From Flavobacterium agri (GTDB lineage Bacteria; Bacteroidota; Bacteroidia; Flavobacteriales; Flavobacteriaceae): a stretch of 64,000 nt of DNA. A program made the translations under genes and the position numbers. Position 1 is the stretch's first letter; every line of letters begins with the position of its first letter. The stretch lies in contig NZ_JACBJI010000002.1 in NCBI RefSeq assembly GCF_013401995.1, positions 620,989 to 684,988 of the forward strand, read 5' to 3'. Below the pieces are notes generated by a model. That model made no database searches. It had not been told where the DNA came from and was given only the letters and a program-made list of their open reading frames with translations. Shown here piece after piece: positions 8,668-17,103 of this stretch.

Positions 8668-8685
8668 CCCCGAAATACGCACTTT

Positions 8686-9411
8686 ATGAGCGACGGGCTG
8701 GTCATTATCCCTACGTATAACGAAATTGAGAACGTCGAGAGTATCGTGAGAGCGGTGCTTTCTTTGCATCGACAATTCGATTTGCTTATCGTAGACGATA
8801 ATTCACCCGACGGAACGGCCAAAAAAGTCATCGAACTCCAATCGGAATTCCCAAATAGGCTGCACCTCGAGCAACGACAATCGAAATCGGGTCTCGGAAC
8901 GGCTTATGTGCACGGTTTCAAATGGGCACTCGCACGTCATTACGCCTACATTTTCGAAATGGATGCCGATTTCTCGCACAATCCTGCTGATCTCGAAAAA
9001 CTGTACGAAGCCTGTCATTTCGGTACGGGCGACGTGGCCATCGGATCGCGATACGTGACAGGAGTGAATGTCGTAAACTGGCCGTTAAGCCGCGTATTGA
9101 TGTCGTACTACGCCTCACGATATGTCGAAATGGTCATGGGAATGGGCGTAAACGACGCAACCGCAGGCTTTATGTGTTATAAAAGACAGGTTTTGGAAAG
9201 CATCGGAATCGACAAAATAAAATTTGTCGGCTATGCGTTCCAAATCGAAATGAAATACCGCGCGTTCGCCAAAGGTTTCAATCTGGTCGAAGTGCCGATC
9301 ATTTTCACCGACCGCACCAAAGGCGAATCCAAAATGAGTTCGGCCATCTTCAAAGAAGCTATGGTTGGTGTTTTGGGATTGCGCTGGAAAAAAATGCTGA
9401 ATAGACTATAA
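8686..9411 (+). CDS. Polyprenol monophosphomannose synthase (GT2)
   Basis: A 241-residue family 2 glycosyltransferase of the dolichol-phosphate-mannose-synthase type. 'GLVIIPTYNEIENVESIV' starts the nucleotide-sugar fold, 'LLIVDDNSPDGTA' and 'EMDADFSHNP' carry the metal-binding aspartates, and 'AFQIEMKYRA...FTDRTKGESKM' closes the active site. Such enzymes transfer mannose from GDP-mannose to a polyprenyl phosphate for use in surface glycans or protein O-glycosylation. The start at 8686 follows a promoter at 8660-8667 and gives the family's usual beginning. The stop TAA overlaps the dihydroorotase ATG at 9411, so the two are translationally coupled. Confidence 0.9.
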   Translation: MSDGLVIIPTYNEIENVESIVRAVLSLHRQFDLLIVDDNSPDGTAKKVIELQSEFPNRLHLEQRQSKSGLGTAYVHGFKWALARHYAYIFEMDADFSHNPADLEKLYEACHFGTGDVAIGSRYVTGVNVVNWPLSRVLMSYYASRYVEMVMGMGVNDATAGFMCYKRQVLESIGIDKIKFVGYAFQIEMKYRAFAKGFNLVEVPIIFTDRTKGESKMSSAIFKEAMVGVLGLRWKKMLNRL

Positions 9412-10751
9412 TGAACAGGATACTGATTAAAAACGCCAAAATCGTAAACGAAGGTAAAATCGTAGAAGGCGACGTACTGATCGAAGGCGAAATCATCAAA
9501 GAAATAGCCGAATCGATCAGCGCCAAATCGTCTGATACCAAAATCATCGATGCCGAAGGAAACTATCTCATTCCGGGCGCGATCGACGATCAGGTGCATT
9601 TCCGCGAGCCGGGATTGACCCACAAAGGCGACATTGCGTCCGAATCGCGTGCTGCTGTTGCCGGAGGCGTCACTTCGTTCATCGAACAGCCGAATACGGT
9701 GCCGAATGCCGTGACTCAGGAAATCCTCGAAGAAAAATACCAGGTCGCTTCACAGAAATCGTATGCCAACTATTCGTTCATGATGGGCGCGGCAAACGAT
9801 AACTTGGAAGAAGTGCTTAAGACGAACCCGAAAAACGTAGCCGGAATCAAGATTTTCCTGGGCTCATCTACCGGAAACATGCTGGTCGACAACGAAGCCG
9901 TGCTCGAGCGCATTTTCGCCTCGACGCCTATGTTGATCGCCGTCCATTGCGAAGACGAGCAAACCATAAAAGACAATCTCGAAAAGTTCAAGGCCGAGTA
10001 TGGCGAAGATGTTCCGGTAACGGCGCATCATTTGATCCGAAGTGCCGAAGCGTGTTATATTTCATCTTCAAAAGCGGTTGCGTTAGCGAAGAAAACTGGG
10101 GCGAGGCTACACATTTTCCACTTGTCGACGGCAAAAGAGATGGAGCTTTTCCGCAATGACATCCCGCTTGAGGAAAAGAAGATCACGGCCGAAGTGTGCG
10201 TGCATCATTTGTGGTTTACCGATAAGGATTACGCGACCAAAGGCAATTTCATCAAATGGAATCCTGCGGTAAAGACCGAAGAAGACCGCGATGCGTTGTG
10301 GGAAGCCTTGCTCGACGGACGAATCGACGTAATCGCCACCGATCACGCGCCTCATACGTTAGAAGAAAAACAACAGTCCTATCTGAAAGCTCCGTCTGGC
10401 GGACCGCTTGTGCAACATTCGGTCGTGGCGATGTTCGAAGCGCATTTCCAAGGGAAAATTTCTGTAGAGAAAATCGTCGAGAAAATGGCGCACAATCCGG
10501 CAAAATTGTTCAAGATTGAAAAACGCGGATTTATCCGTGAAGGTTATCAGGCCGATTTGGCCATAGTCAACCCAAGTTCACCTTGGACGGTAAGCAAATC
10601 GAACATTCTATACAAATGCGGATGGTCACCTTTCGAAGGTTTCAGCTTCAAGTCGCGCATTATGCATACTTTCGTGAACGGCCAACATGTGTATACGGCT
10701 GGAAAAGTTAAGGAAATCAAGGCCGGCCAACGACTTTTATTCGACAGATGA
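9411..10751 (+). CDS. Dihydroorotase-like amidohydrolase
   Basis: A 446-residue amidohydrolase of the dihydroorotase/allantoinase group, which in pyrimidine synthesis interconverts carbamoyl-aspartate and dihydroorotate. Metal-site motifs are visible: 'QVHFREPG' (residues 61-68), 'AVHCEDE' near 184, 'LHIFHLSTA' near 233, and 'IATDHAPHT' with Asp311. The first metal motif, usually HxHFR, reads Q61-V-H63-F-R, so one expected histidine is glutamine. I recall the same DDQVHFREPG form in other flavobacterial copies, so this looks like a lineage variant and not a sequencing error. The gene overlaps both neighbours by one to four bases and is second in a three-gene operon. Confidence 0.88.
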   Translation: MNRILIKNAKIVNEGKIVEGDVLIEGEIIKEIAESISAKSSDTKIIDAEGNYLIPGAIDDQVHFREPGLTHKGDIASESRAAVAGGVTSFIEQPNTVPNAVTQEILEEKYQVASQKSYANYSFMMGAANDNLEEVLKTNPKNVAGIKIFLGSSTGNMLVDNEAVLERIFASTPMLIAVHCEDEQTIKDNLEKFKAEYGEDVPVTAHHLIRSAEACYISSSKAVALAKKTGARLHIFHLSTAKEMELFRNDIPLEEKKITAEVCVHHLWFTDKDYATKGNFIKWNPAVKTEEDRDALWEALLDGRIDVIATDHAPHTLEEKQQSYLKAPSGGPLVQHSVVAMFEAHFQGKISVEKIVEKMAHNPAKLFKIEKRGFIREGYQADLAIVNPSSPWTVSKSNILYKCGWSPFEGFSFKSRIMHTFVNGQHVYTAGKVKEIKAGQRLLFDR

Positions 10752-11137
10752 GAAAAATTATCGCCATAACGTTCGTGTATTTGCTTTCGGCTTGCGGAAG
10801 CTCGGGTGTAGAAAAACCCAACAAGCTAATCGACGAAGATACTATGGTCGATATTTTCTACGATCTGGCGTTGCTCGAAGCGATCAAAGCGCACAATCCA
10901 GGTGTGATACAAAACGCGAAAAATCCGAATAAATACATTTACGAGAAATACAAGATCGACAGTTTGCAATTTGCACAAAGCAATCGGTATTACGCTACAG
11001 ACATCAAGCGCTACAAAGAAATGTACAGTCGGGTTGGCAAAAGGCTGGAACGCAATAGTAAAGAGATGGATTCCTTGTTGAACAAAGACAAGTCGAATCC
11101 TGAGGTGAAGCTGCCTGAACAAGGCGTGGTGAAATGA
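10748..11137 (+). CDS. DUF4296 lipoprotein
   Basis: A 129-residue predicted lipoprotein: 'MRKIIAITFVYLLSAC' forms a signal with lipobox LSAC at residues 13-16. The mature part ('DEDTMVDIFYDLALLEAI...YEKYKIDSLQFAQSNRYYA') has the DUF4296 pattern and is helical with a Lys/Glu-rich tail. Function unknown. The ATG overlaps the dihydroorotase stop (ATGA at 10748-10751). A palindromic repeat at 11172-11219 followed by T residues lies just beyond the gene and may end transcription. The gene order mannosyltransferase - dihydroorotase - DUF4296 is conserved in flavobacteria as far as I know. Confidence 0.85.
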   Translation: MRKIIAITFVYLLSACGSSGVEKPNKLIDEDTMVDIFYDLALLEAIKAHNPGVIQNAKNPNKYIYEKYKIDSLQFAQSNRYYATDIKRYKEMYSRVGKRLERNSKEMDSLLNKDKSNPEVKLPEQGVVK

Positions 11138-11171
11138 CTTGTCGGATCCGCTAATTTTTTTTGGTTTTGCC

Positions 11172-11219
11172 AGACCTAACAGGTTTTTTGGGCAAATCAG
11201 TTGGAAACCTGTTAGGTCT
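11172..11219. repeat. Palindromic repeat, AGACCTAACAGGTTT family, copy 1
   Basis: AGACCTAACAGGTTT at 11172-11186 pairs perfectly with its complement at 11205-11219 (15-bp arms, 18-base loop). A second copy lies at 12360-12409, so the pair brackets the epimerase gene. Confidence 0.85.
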
Positions 11220-11284
11220 TTATCGAAGTTCGGCTTTTTTTGCGAAATGCCGTTACAGATTTTCTGTAGCAAATCTTAAAATTT

Positions 11285-12286
11285 CTACTTTTTTCCTTTT
11301 TGTATACGCACGGTTTCACGGATGTATTCATGTATCGGCGTGAATTCGAAACCCAAAGCCGTCCTGATTTTATCGTTTGAAAATTTCCTGTGGCGATGGA
11401 ACGCATCCGAAGTTTCGGCGAACAATTTGCGTTTCTTCCCAAAAAGCGAAGCGAGCCAATCCGCAAAAACCGCAAAAGTCGTCAACCATCTTCCGGCATT
11501 GATTTTTGGGCGTTTTACCGATAAAGCGTCGGCAATTTTATACGCCATGTCGCGCAACACGAGGTGTTCTCCTATCAGGATAAATCGTTCTCCCGAAATA
11601 TCGCTTTCCATTAAAGAAATCATGGCCGAAACTACATCTTTCACCGCTACAAAACCCGTCGAACCCGTCGTGTAGAACGGGAATCCTTTTTCAATGGTCG
11701 AGAAAATCGCGCCGCTGCCGTCGTTCCAAAATCCAGGTCCGATGATGATTCCGGGAACTACCGAAACCGTTTCAAGGCCTTCCTGCCAACCGCGCCACAC
11801 TTCCATTTCGGCTCCATATTTCGAGATGCCGTAATCGGAATGGTGTTTCTCTGGATTCCATTCGGTCTCTTCGGTCAGGATCTTCTCGCCTTCCTTAAGG
11901 TCGCCCAAAGCCGCAACCGAACTCACATGACACAGTTTTTTGATGCCGAAGTCGATGCAACAATTCACGACGTTTGCCGTGCCTTCTATATTGACTTTGC
12001 GCATTTTTTCTTCGTCTTTCGGATCGAACGAGATAAACGCGGCGCAATGATACACGCGTTCGACGTCGACGAATGCTTTTTCAAATACGGGAATGTCGAG
12101 AATGTCGGCCTGAATCCATTCGATTTGAGGAAAAAGCGATTCTTTTCCGTAAAGTTTGAACAGGTTTTCGGTTTTGGATTTCGAAACTTCAGAACGAAAG
12201 ATACCGCGCACTTTTTCGCCTTTTTCAAGCAAACGTAAAGTGAGATGGGAGCCGACGAGGCCGGTTGTTCCGGTGATGAGGTTCAT
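11285..12286 (-). CDS. NAD-dependent epimerase/dehydratase (extended SDR)
   Basis: A 333-residue extended short-chain dehydrogenase. The nucleotide-binding motif GTTGLVGSHL is at residues 6-15, a DILD-type acidic loop binds the adenine, and the catalytic Tyr-Lys pair is in 'DYGISKYGAE' near 150. The sequence is of the dihydroflavonol-4-reductase/3-beta-HSD type, acting on the keto or hydroxyl group of an unknown substrate. It is divergent from tyrS and is bracketed on both sides by copies of the same palindromic repeat (11172-11219 and 12360-12409). It belongs to the conserved flavobacterial neighbourhood of dihydroorotase and tyrS. Confidence 0.87.
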   Translation of the reverse strand: MNLITGTTGLVGSHLTLRLLEKGEKVRGIFRSEVSKSKTENLFKLYGKESLFPQIEWIQADILDIPVFEKAFVDVERVYHCAAFISFDPKDEEKMRKVNIEGTANVVNCCIDFGIKKLCHVSSVAALGDLKEGEKILTEETEWNPEKHHSDYGISKYGAEMEVWRGWQEGLETVSVVPGIIIGPGFWNDGSGAIFSTIEKGFPFYTTGSTGFVAVKDVVSAMISLMESDISGERFILIGEHLVLRDMAYKIADALSVKRPKINAGRWLTTFAVFADWLASLFGKKRKLFAETSDAFHRHRKFSNDKIRTALGFEFTPIHEYIRETVRIQKGKK

Positions 12287-12359
12287 GGTTTAAAGATAGT
12301 CGTTCGCGTCGGAATTGGAAAGCTTTCAGCAGTTTTTCAAAAATTGGATTCTGCACTTT

Positions 12360-12409
12360 TAGACCTAACAGGTTAAGAGAGGAAGAGGACGTGTAACCTG
12401 TTAGGTCTA
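12360..12409. repeat. Palindromic repeat, AGACCTAACAGGTTA family, copy 2
   Basis: TAGACCTAACAGGTTA at 12360-12375 pairs perfectly with TAACCTGTTAGGTCTA at 12394-12409 (16-bp arms, 18-base loop, the same loop length as copy 1). It lies in the 348-bp divergent gap between the epimerase and tyrS; apart from this repeat and the tyrS promoter I see nothing else in that gap. Confidence 0.85.
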
Positions 12410-12576
12410 AGCGAAGTTAGCATGTGAAAATTTAAATCGGTTACAGTTTTTATGCATCAAATGTTAAGGTTTGGACTTTGAGTGGTTGATCAGATTCCTC
12501 CTTCGTCGGAATCCTTGAGAATTCCAAGTTCAGCCAATGCGATTAACTTCCATTTCCACCCTTCGACTAATATCCC

Positions 12577-12584
12577 TATTTTTG
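12577..12584 (+). promoter_or_regulatory. -7 promoter element (TATTTTTG) of tyrS
   Basis: Exact TAnnTTTG, 50 bases upstream of the tyrS ATG at 12635. Its position inside the longer open frame that begins at 12482 shows that the extra N-terminal 51 codons are not translated. Confidence 0.65.
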
Positions 12585-12634
12585 CACACTCGAGGCCGAA
12601 GGCCGAACTGAACTGTAAGTTAAAATTTTATCAA

Positions 12635-13933
12635 ATGAAAAACCTAGTAGAAGAACTCAAGTGGCGCGGGCTTTACCACGACGCCATGCCCGGAACCGAA
12701 GAGCAACTTTTGAAAGAGGCGACTACGGCTTATATTGGGTTCGATCCTACTGCCGATTCACTTCACATCGGGTCGATGGTGCAGATCATTTTGCTGTGCC
12801 ATTTGCGCCGTTTCGGACACAAGCCGATCGCTTTGGTCGGAGGTGCGACGGGAATGATCGGCGATCCATCCGGAAAATCTGACGAAAGGAATTTGCTTGA
12901 CGAAGCGACGTTGAACCACAACGTGAACGGTATCAAAAACGTGCTCTCACGCTTTTTGGATTTCGATGCGACAGATGCGAACGCTCCGATCCTCGTCAAC
13001 AATTACGATTGGATGAAGACGTTTTCTTTCCTCGATTTCGTGCGCGACGTCGGCAAGAGAATCACCGTGAATTATATGATGGCGAAGGATTCGGTCAAGA
13101 AACGTCTGTCTGGCGAAGTCGGCGACGGCATGTCGTTTACCGAATTTACGTACCAATTGATACAAGGTTACGATTTCTACCATTTGCACAAAGAATTCAA
13201 CTGTGTACTCCAGATGGGCGGCTCCGATCAATGGGGAAATATCACGACGGGAACCGAATTGGTGCGTCGTTTGAACAGTCACGAAGCGAAGGCTTTTGCT
13301 CTCACGACTCCGCTTGTAACGAAGGCCGACGGTTCTAAATTCGGCAAGTCCGAAGGCGGAAACGTTTGGCTTGACGCCGACAAAACTTCGGTCTATAAAT
13401 TCTACCAATTCTGGGTAAACGTGTCCGATGAGGATGCCGAAAAATACATCAAGATTTTTACGTTCCTAGATAAAGAAACGATCGACGCGTTGATCGAAGA
13501 ACACCGTCAGGCGCCGCATTTGCGCGTGTTGCAGAAACGTTTGGCCGAAGAAATCACGACGTTCGTACACTCGAAAGAAGAACTCGAAAAAGCGATCCAG
13601 GCGTCAAATATCTTGTTCGGAAACTCAACCGCGGACGACTTGAAATCGCTTGATGAAAAAACGTTTTTGGAGATTTTCGACGGCGTTCCTCAAGCCGAAA
13701 TTTCAAAATCGGATTTGAAAGAAGGTTTGGATATCGTGACGGTCTTGAATGAAAAATCAGGGTTTATGAAGTCGAACGGCGAGGCGAGACGCGCGTTGCA
13801 GGAAAACTCGATTTCGGTGAACCGCGATAAAGTCGCCGACGGTTTTACGCTAACCGAAACCGATCTGATCAACGGAACGTTCGTGTTGTTGCAACGCGGC
13901 AAGAAGAATTATTTCGTATTGAGATTCGTCTGA
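12635..13933 (+). CDS. tyrS: Tyrosyl-tRNA synthetase
   Basis: A 432-residue class Ic synthetase that charges tRNA-Tyr. The ATP-site motif (HIGH class) appears as HIGS at residues 44-47 within '[12 protein letters not shown]', the second signature KFGKS is in '[15 protein letters not shown]', and the C-terminal S4-like RNA-binding domain ends the protein ('[15 protein letters not shown]...NYFVLRF'). Length is as usual for bacterial TyrRS. The frame is open another 51 codons upstream, but the promoter at 12577-12584 and the family start MKNLVEEL support the ATG at 12635. A terminator follows at 13961-13984. Confidence 0.96.
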   Translation: MKNLVEELKWRGLYHDAMPGTEEQLLKEATTAYIGFDPTADSLHIGSMVQIILLCHLRRFGHKPIALVGGATGMIGDPSGKSDERNLLDEATLNHNVNGIKNVLSRFLDFDATDANAPILVNNYDWMKTFSFLDFVRDVGKRITVNYMMAKDSVKKRLSGEVGDGMSFTEFTYQLIQGYDFYHLHKEFNCVLQMGGSDQWGNITTGTELVRRLNSHEAKAFALTTPLVTKADGSKFGKSEGGNVWLDADKTSVYKFYQFWVNVSDEDAEKYIKIFTFLDKETIDALIEEHRQAPHLRVLQKRLAEEITTFVHSKEELEKAIQASNILFGNSTADDLKSLDEKTFLEIFDGVPQAEISKSDLKEGLDIVTVLNEKSGFMKSNGEARRALQENSISVNRDKVADGFTLTETDLINGTFVLLQRGKKNYFVLRFV

Positions 13934-13960
13934 TTCCGAAAAATAAACGCTTAATGAACT

Positions 13961-13984
13961 TCCCGGTAGACGCCGGGATTTTTT
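13961..13984 (+). terminator. Rho-independent terminator of tyrS
   Basis: TCCCGG / CCGGGA stem (13961-13966 with 13973-13978), six-base loop, then TTTTTT. It touches the stop codon of the convergent gene. Confidence 0.8.
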
Positions 13985-14711
13985 ATGGAGTAAAGTCGAT
14001 CAGAATGCGGTTCGACGTGAAAACTCCGGATACGAAATCGGGCATGGTTTCCAACTTTTTGTAATCATCGGCCGTCATTTGGGACTTGAACGGTTCGCGC
14101 ATCGACAAGACGACCAATTCCAGATAATGCTGTTTTTTTGGGTCGATGTAGAATTCGTTTTCGTCATAACGGAAATACAACTCCTTGTCCCAAAAGAAAA
14201 CCTGGCTGTACGATTTGGTTTCTCCGGGCTTCAATGTCAAAACTTCCGAAAGCACGTCGCGTTTTTTGTAGGTGATCGTGCTGTCCTGAATTTTTCCGTA
14301 TCGGATATATTCGTCGATCTGCGTTTCGGTCATCGTAAAATTTTCGCGCAGCATTTTTTTTGCGATTTCGATTTTGTCCGGATCGGATGCGTCGATTTCA
14401 ACGCGTTTCGACTTGCTGTTTGAATCGTAGCGGTCGAAAGCATCTCCCAAATCGAGCGCCTGATTTTCTTCGTATATCTTGTAATGTACCGAATTCGACA
14501 TCGAACCATATTGGATAGACGAGAAGTTATTGGGCTTGAGAAGAAACGAAATCGGCTTTTTAGCGGGATTGTGAAGGTGGAAATGCAGTTTGTACTTGCG
14601 CTCCCCGTTTTGGATGTCTGTATGCGAAATGCTGTCGATCGCAATTTGCAGCGATGGTTTTTGCGCAGCCGCAATCGTACACCAAAGCAGAAGGAAAAGC
14701 GCGTGTTTCAT
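13983..14711 (-). CDS. Hypothetical secreted protein
   Basis: A 242-residue protein with an N-terminal signal peptide ('MKHALFLLLWCTIAAAQ', cleavage expected near residue 17). The mature part begins with an immunoglobulin-like beta pattern ('KYKLHFHLHNPAKKPISFLLKP') and later has a second set of strands ('EVLTLKPGETKSYSQVFFW'), as in intracellular or periplasmic proteins that limit or scaffold, but I recognise no family. It starts four bases after the stop of the LuxE-like gene on the same strand, so the two form an operon. Function unknown. Confidence 0.7.
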   Translation of the reverse strand: MKHALFLLLWCTIAAAQKPSLQIAIDSISHTDIQNGERKYKLHFHLHNPAKKPISFLLKPNNFSSIQYGSMSNSVHYKIYEENQALDLGDAFDRYDSNSKSKRVEIDASDPDKIEIAKKMLRENFTMTETQIDEYIRYGKIQDSTITYKKRDVLSEVLTLKPGETKSYSQVFFWDKELYFRYDENEFYIDPKKQHYLELVVLSMREPFKSQMTADDYKKLETMPDFVSGVFTSNRILIDFTP

Positions 14712-14715
14712 ATCG

Positions 14716-15696
14716 TTATAACACCATCAAATTGCATCCGCGGATGTCGGAATTGTCGAATCGGCCCAAAACCTCGAAACTGCCGTCGGGATATTTTTTG
14801 CCCAAATCCTGGGTTGCGATGAATGAACATGAGTTGATGTTCGCCAAATCGATCACGTTCACGCCTCCGGTTTTTCCGAAACCGACATAAGACAAAGCGT
14901 CTTCGGTATCCCGCGTGAGGATGTGCATCCAATTCGGGCATTCGAAAATCCCGTCGCCGAGCGAGTACGCCTGAGACAACAATTCGGTCATGCCATATTC
15001 CGAATGGATCGACGACACGCCGAAACCACTACATAAAATCTCGTGCAATTCCTCACGGATCATTTCTTTTCGTTTGCCTTTCATACCGCCGGTTTCCATG
15101 ATAACGGTGTTCTGCAGCTGAAATTGTTGCTTTTCGACCAAGTCAAGAAGCGCGTAGGTGACGCCGATCAAAAGCACGTTTTGCCCTGATTCGTCCAATG
15201 TGATTAGTTTTTGGATTAGCTCGTCGTAATTGTGCAGATAAAATCCGCTATCGGGATTATTGCTGCCTTCGATAAGGTCGTTCACCATGTAAATGAGCGA
15301 CGAACCCTCACGTTCGAGATAACTTGGCAGAAGCGCCAAAACGACGTAATCTTCTATGTTTCCGTAGAATTGCGAAAATGCCTGGCGGAAACTGCGTTCG
15401 TACCAAGAAACGTCGGTGACCAAGTGTTTGCTTGTGATGGCGCCCGTTGTTCCCGAACTCGTAAAAGTTTCCTGCACGGAGCCGGCGCCTGTAATCACAT
15501 CTCGGCTTTTGAAGAACTGTATGGGTAGGAAAGGGATTGCTTCGAGTGATTTCACCTGCTGTTTGTCTGTCCCGAGGAAGTTACAGAATTCGCGATATAC
15601 GATATTGTTTTCGTGCTGATGCCGGAAAACTTTGAGCGCGATTTTCTCGAACTGTTTCTGGGAAGTGATGTTGAAGATGTCGTCTGGGGAAATCAA
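14716..15696 (-). CDS. LuxE/PaaK-family acyltransferase (acyl-protein synthetase-like)
   Basis: A 326-residue adenylate-forming enzyme of the LuxE acyl-protein synthetase group. The ATP/AMP motif TSSGTTG is in 'ETFTSSGTTGAITSKH' (about residues 77-92), and 'HSEYGMTELLSQAYSLGDGIF' is the matching adenylation motif. LuxE activates a fatty acid and holds it as an acyl-protein; non-luminous bacteria carry homologues in polysaccharide or lipid pathways. The start codon is TTG at 15696 (MISPDDIF): no ATG lies between it and the -7 element at 15714-15721, so TTG is well supported. The substrate is unknown. Confidence 0.83.
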   Translation of the reverse strand: MISPDDIFNITSQKQFEKIALKVFRHQHENNIVYREFCNFLGTDKQQVKSLEAIPFLPIQFFKSRDVITGAGSVQETFTSSGTTGAITSKHLVTDVSWYERSFRQAFSQFYGNIEDYVVLALLPSYLEREGSSLIYMVNDLIEGSNNPDSGFYLHNYDELIQKLITLDESGQNVLLIGVTYALLDLVEKQQFQLQNTVIMETGGMKGKRKEMIREELHEILCSGFGVSSIHSEYGMTELLSQAYSLGDGIFECPNWMHILTRDTEDALSYVGFGKTGGVNVIDLANINSCSFIATQDLGKKYPDGSFEVLGRFDNSDIRGCNLMVL

Positions 15697-15713
15697 GGGA
15701 AGCGGTTTTATGA

Positions 15714-15721
15714 CAAAAGTA
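15714..15721 (-). promoter_or_regulatory. -7 promoter element (TACTTTTG) of the LuxE-like operon
   Basis: Exact TAnnTTTG on the minus strand, 17 bases before the TTG start at 15696. It decides the start codon of that gene. Confidence 0.6.
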
Positions 15722-15729
15722 AAAATAAA

Positions 15730-15754
15730 AAAGCCCCGTATGGAACGAGGCTTT
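15730..15754 (-). terminator. Terminator after the T9SS protein at 15775-16635
   Basis: AAAGCC and GGCTTT arms with an inner CGT/ACG pairing give a stem followed on the minus strand by a T-run (A-run at 15721-15732 on the plus strand). Confidence 0.6.
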
Positions 15755-15774
15755 CATATCGTGTATCGAGAAGA

Positions 15775-16635
15775 TTACTTGATGACCAATTTACGTGTAG
15801 CTGTTTTTCCAGCTTCTGTAACTTTCACCATGTAAACGCCTGTTTTCAAGTTAGAAACGTTTACGACCTGCTCTGTAGAAGCTTTAACTACTTGTTTTCC
15901 CAGAACGTCGAAAACAGTAACTTCTTTGATTTCGTTGTTGTCTGTAGTAACGTTCAACACACCGTTGGTAACTGGGTTCGGATACAATTTCAAGCCAGCG
16001 ATTTGATTTTGGTGTGTTCCCAAAGAAGTACCTGTCACTGTGAAGTTGTCGATACGCCAAGCACCGCCTGGACCGTACGTGCTCGCAGCAGCAACCGGCG
16101 CGTAGTCAGTTCCCGCAGGATCGAAGATTGAAACGATACGGAATCCGAAACCATCTTTGTTAGCAGCGTCTGCCGGCAAAGTTACGGTTACCATTGGAGT
16201 AGTCGTAAACGCGTTTGTCAAGGCTCCGGCATTGTTTCCTACAACTGTCCAGTTGGCACCACCGTCGATAGTGTACTGGTATTGTTGCCATTTAGAAGCA
16301 GTGTTCGATCCGCGTGGGTCGAACGATACGGTGATTCCGGTGTAGTTTGCGGTAACTACCATGAATTGGAATCCAGCAGTTCCTGAAGCAGTTCCTGCAG
16401 CAGGGAAAGTCTTGATGCTGTAAGCTTTTCCGGTAGAAGGGTTACCAGCCGGCATAACACCACTGGTTAAGTTGTCTTCAACACCGCCGATAGTGGTAAA
16501 AGTTCCACCTCCGGTTGTTGGGCTCATGGCTCCTGGAAGATCGGCGTCAAAATTCCATTGCGAGATGGTTACTTGAGCTGTACCCGTGAACGCAGCTGCA
16601 ACGATAAAAAGTAAAGAGTAAATTTTTCTCATCAT
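15775..16635 (-). CDS. Secreted T9SS type A sorting-domain protein (beta-sandwich)
   Basis: A 286-residue secreted protein. Residues 1-20 form a signal peptide ending SQA-like 'FTGTAQ'. The middle (about 25-200) is a beta-sandwich with 'YTGITVSFDPRGSNTASKWQQYQYTIDGGANWTVVG', the pattern of choice-of-anchor/jelly-roll modules attached to flavobacterial exoproteins. The tail from 'LKLYPNPVTNG' to 'ATRKLVIK' (last 75 residues) is a type A T9SS sorting domain, so the protein is exported by the type IX system and held at or released from the cell surface. No catalytic domain is present. Promoter at 16659-16666, terminator at 15730-15754. Confidence 0.9.
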   Translation of the reverse strand: MMRKIYSLLFIVAAAFTGTAQVTISQWNFDADLPGAMSPTTGGGTFTTIGGVEDNLTSGVMPAGNPSTGKAYSIKTFPAAGTASGTAGFQFMVVTANYTGITVSFDPRGSNTASKWQQYQYTIDGGANWTVVGNNAGALTNAFTTTPMVTVTLPADAANKDGFGFRIVSIFDPAGTDYAPVAAASTYGPGGAWRIDNFTVTGTSLGTHQNQIAGLKLYPNPVTNGVLNVTTDNNEIKEVTVFDVLGKQVVKASTEQVVNVSNLKTGVYMVKVTEAGKTATRKLVIK

Positions 16636-16658
16636 TCTAAATTTAGTTCATTTTTGTG

Positions 16659-16666
16659 CAAAGATA
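16659..16666 (-). promoter_or_regulatory. -7 promoter element (TATCTTTG) of the T9SS protein
   Basis: Exact TAnnTTTG on the minus strand, 23 bases upstream of the start at 16635. Confidence 0.6.
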
Positions 16667-16712
16667 ACCCGATTTCCGAGTCGTAAAAAAAATCCTATGT
16701 AAAAATTGTATT

Positions 16713-16740
16713 AAAAAAAAATCCCGAAGCGAATTCGGGA
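16713..16740 (-). terminator. Terminator after the small T9SS protein
   Basis: TCCCGAA at 16722-16728 pairs with TTCGGGA at 16734-16740; the A-run at 16713-16721 gives the T-run on the minus strand. Confidence 0.75.
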
Positions 16741-16749
16741 CTATTTTAA

Positions 16750-17046
16750 TTACTTGATTATCAATTTCCTTGTAACCGTCGCTTCCCCTTCGCGTATCTT
16801 GACGATGTAAACCCCGGGCGACAATGAAGAAATGCTTAATTCCTTGCTTACGGTTTGTTGCAGGACTTGCTTGCCAAGCACGTTGAAAATGGTCACTTCT
16901 TTATCCATCGCGGTTTTCGAGGTAATGTAAATCTTGCCCGTACTTACCGGATTCGGATAGAAACCAAGGTCTTTTCCTTCCTGTGCCGAAGCGGTCAGAG
17001 AAGTAAAAAGGACGAAAAGAATAATATAAAAGTAGTTCTTTGCCAT
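16750..17046 (-). CDS. Minimal T9SS sorting-domain protein
   Basis: A 98-residue protein consisting almost only of a signal peptide ('MAKNYFYIILFVLFTSLTASAQ') and a type A T9SS sorting domain ('LGFYPNPVSTGKIYITSK...TVTRKLIIK'). There is no cargo between them beyond three residues. It may be a remnant of a larger surface protein, a free sorting tail, or a small exported peptide of unknown use. I chose the ATG at 17046, with an alternative three codons upstream at 17055. It lies between the other T9SS gene and the TonB-receptor/lipoprotein pair on the same strand, with its own terminator. Confidence 0.75.
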   Translation of the reverse strand: MAKNYFYIILFVLFTSLTASAQEGKDLGFYPNPVSTGKIYITSKTAMDKEVTIFNVLGKQVLQQTVSKELSISSLSPGVYIVKIREGEATVTRKLIIK

Positions 17047-17103
17047 TGGTGCCATTTGCTAGTGTAAAAGTACAAAACTATTTGCAAACAAAATGCCAAA
17101 AAT

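Noticed and set aside
12482..12634. N-terminal extension of TyrS by 51 codons
   Set aside because: The -7 promoter element lies inside the extension and the family start is at 12635.
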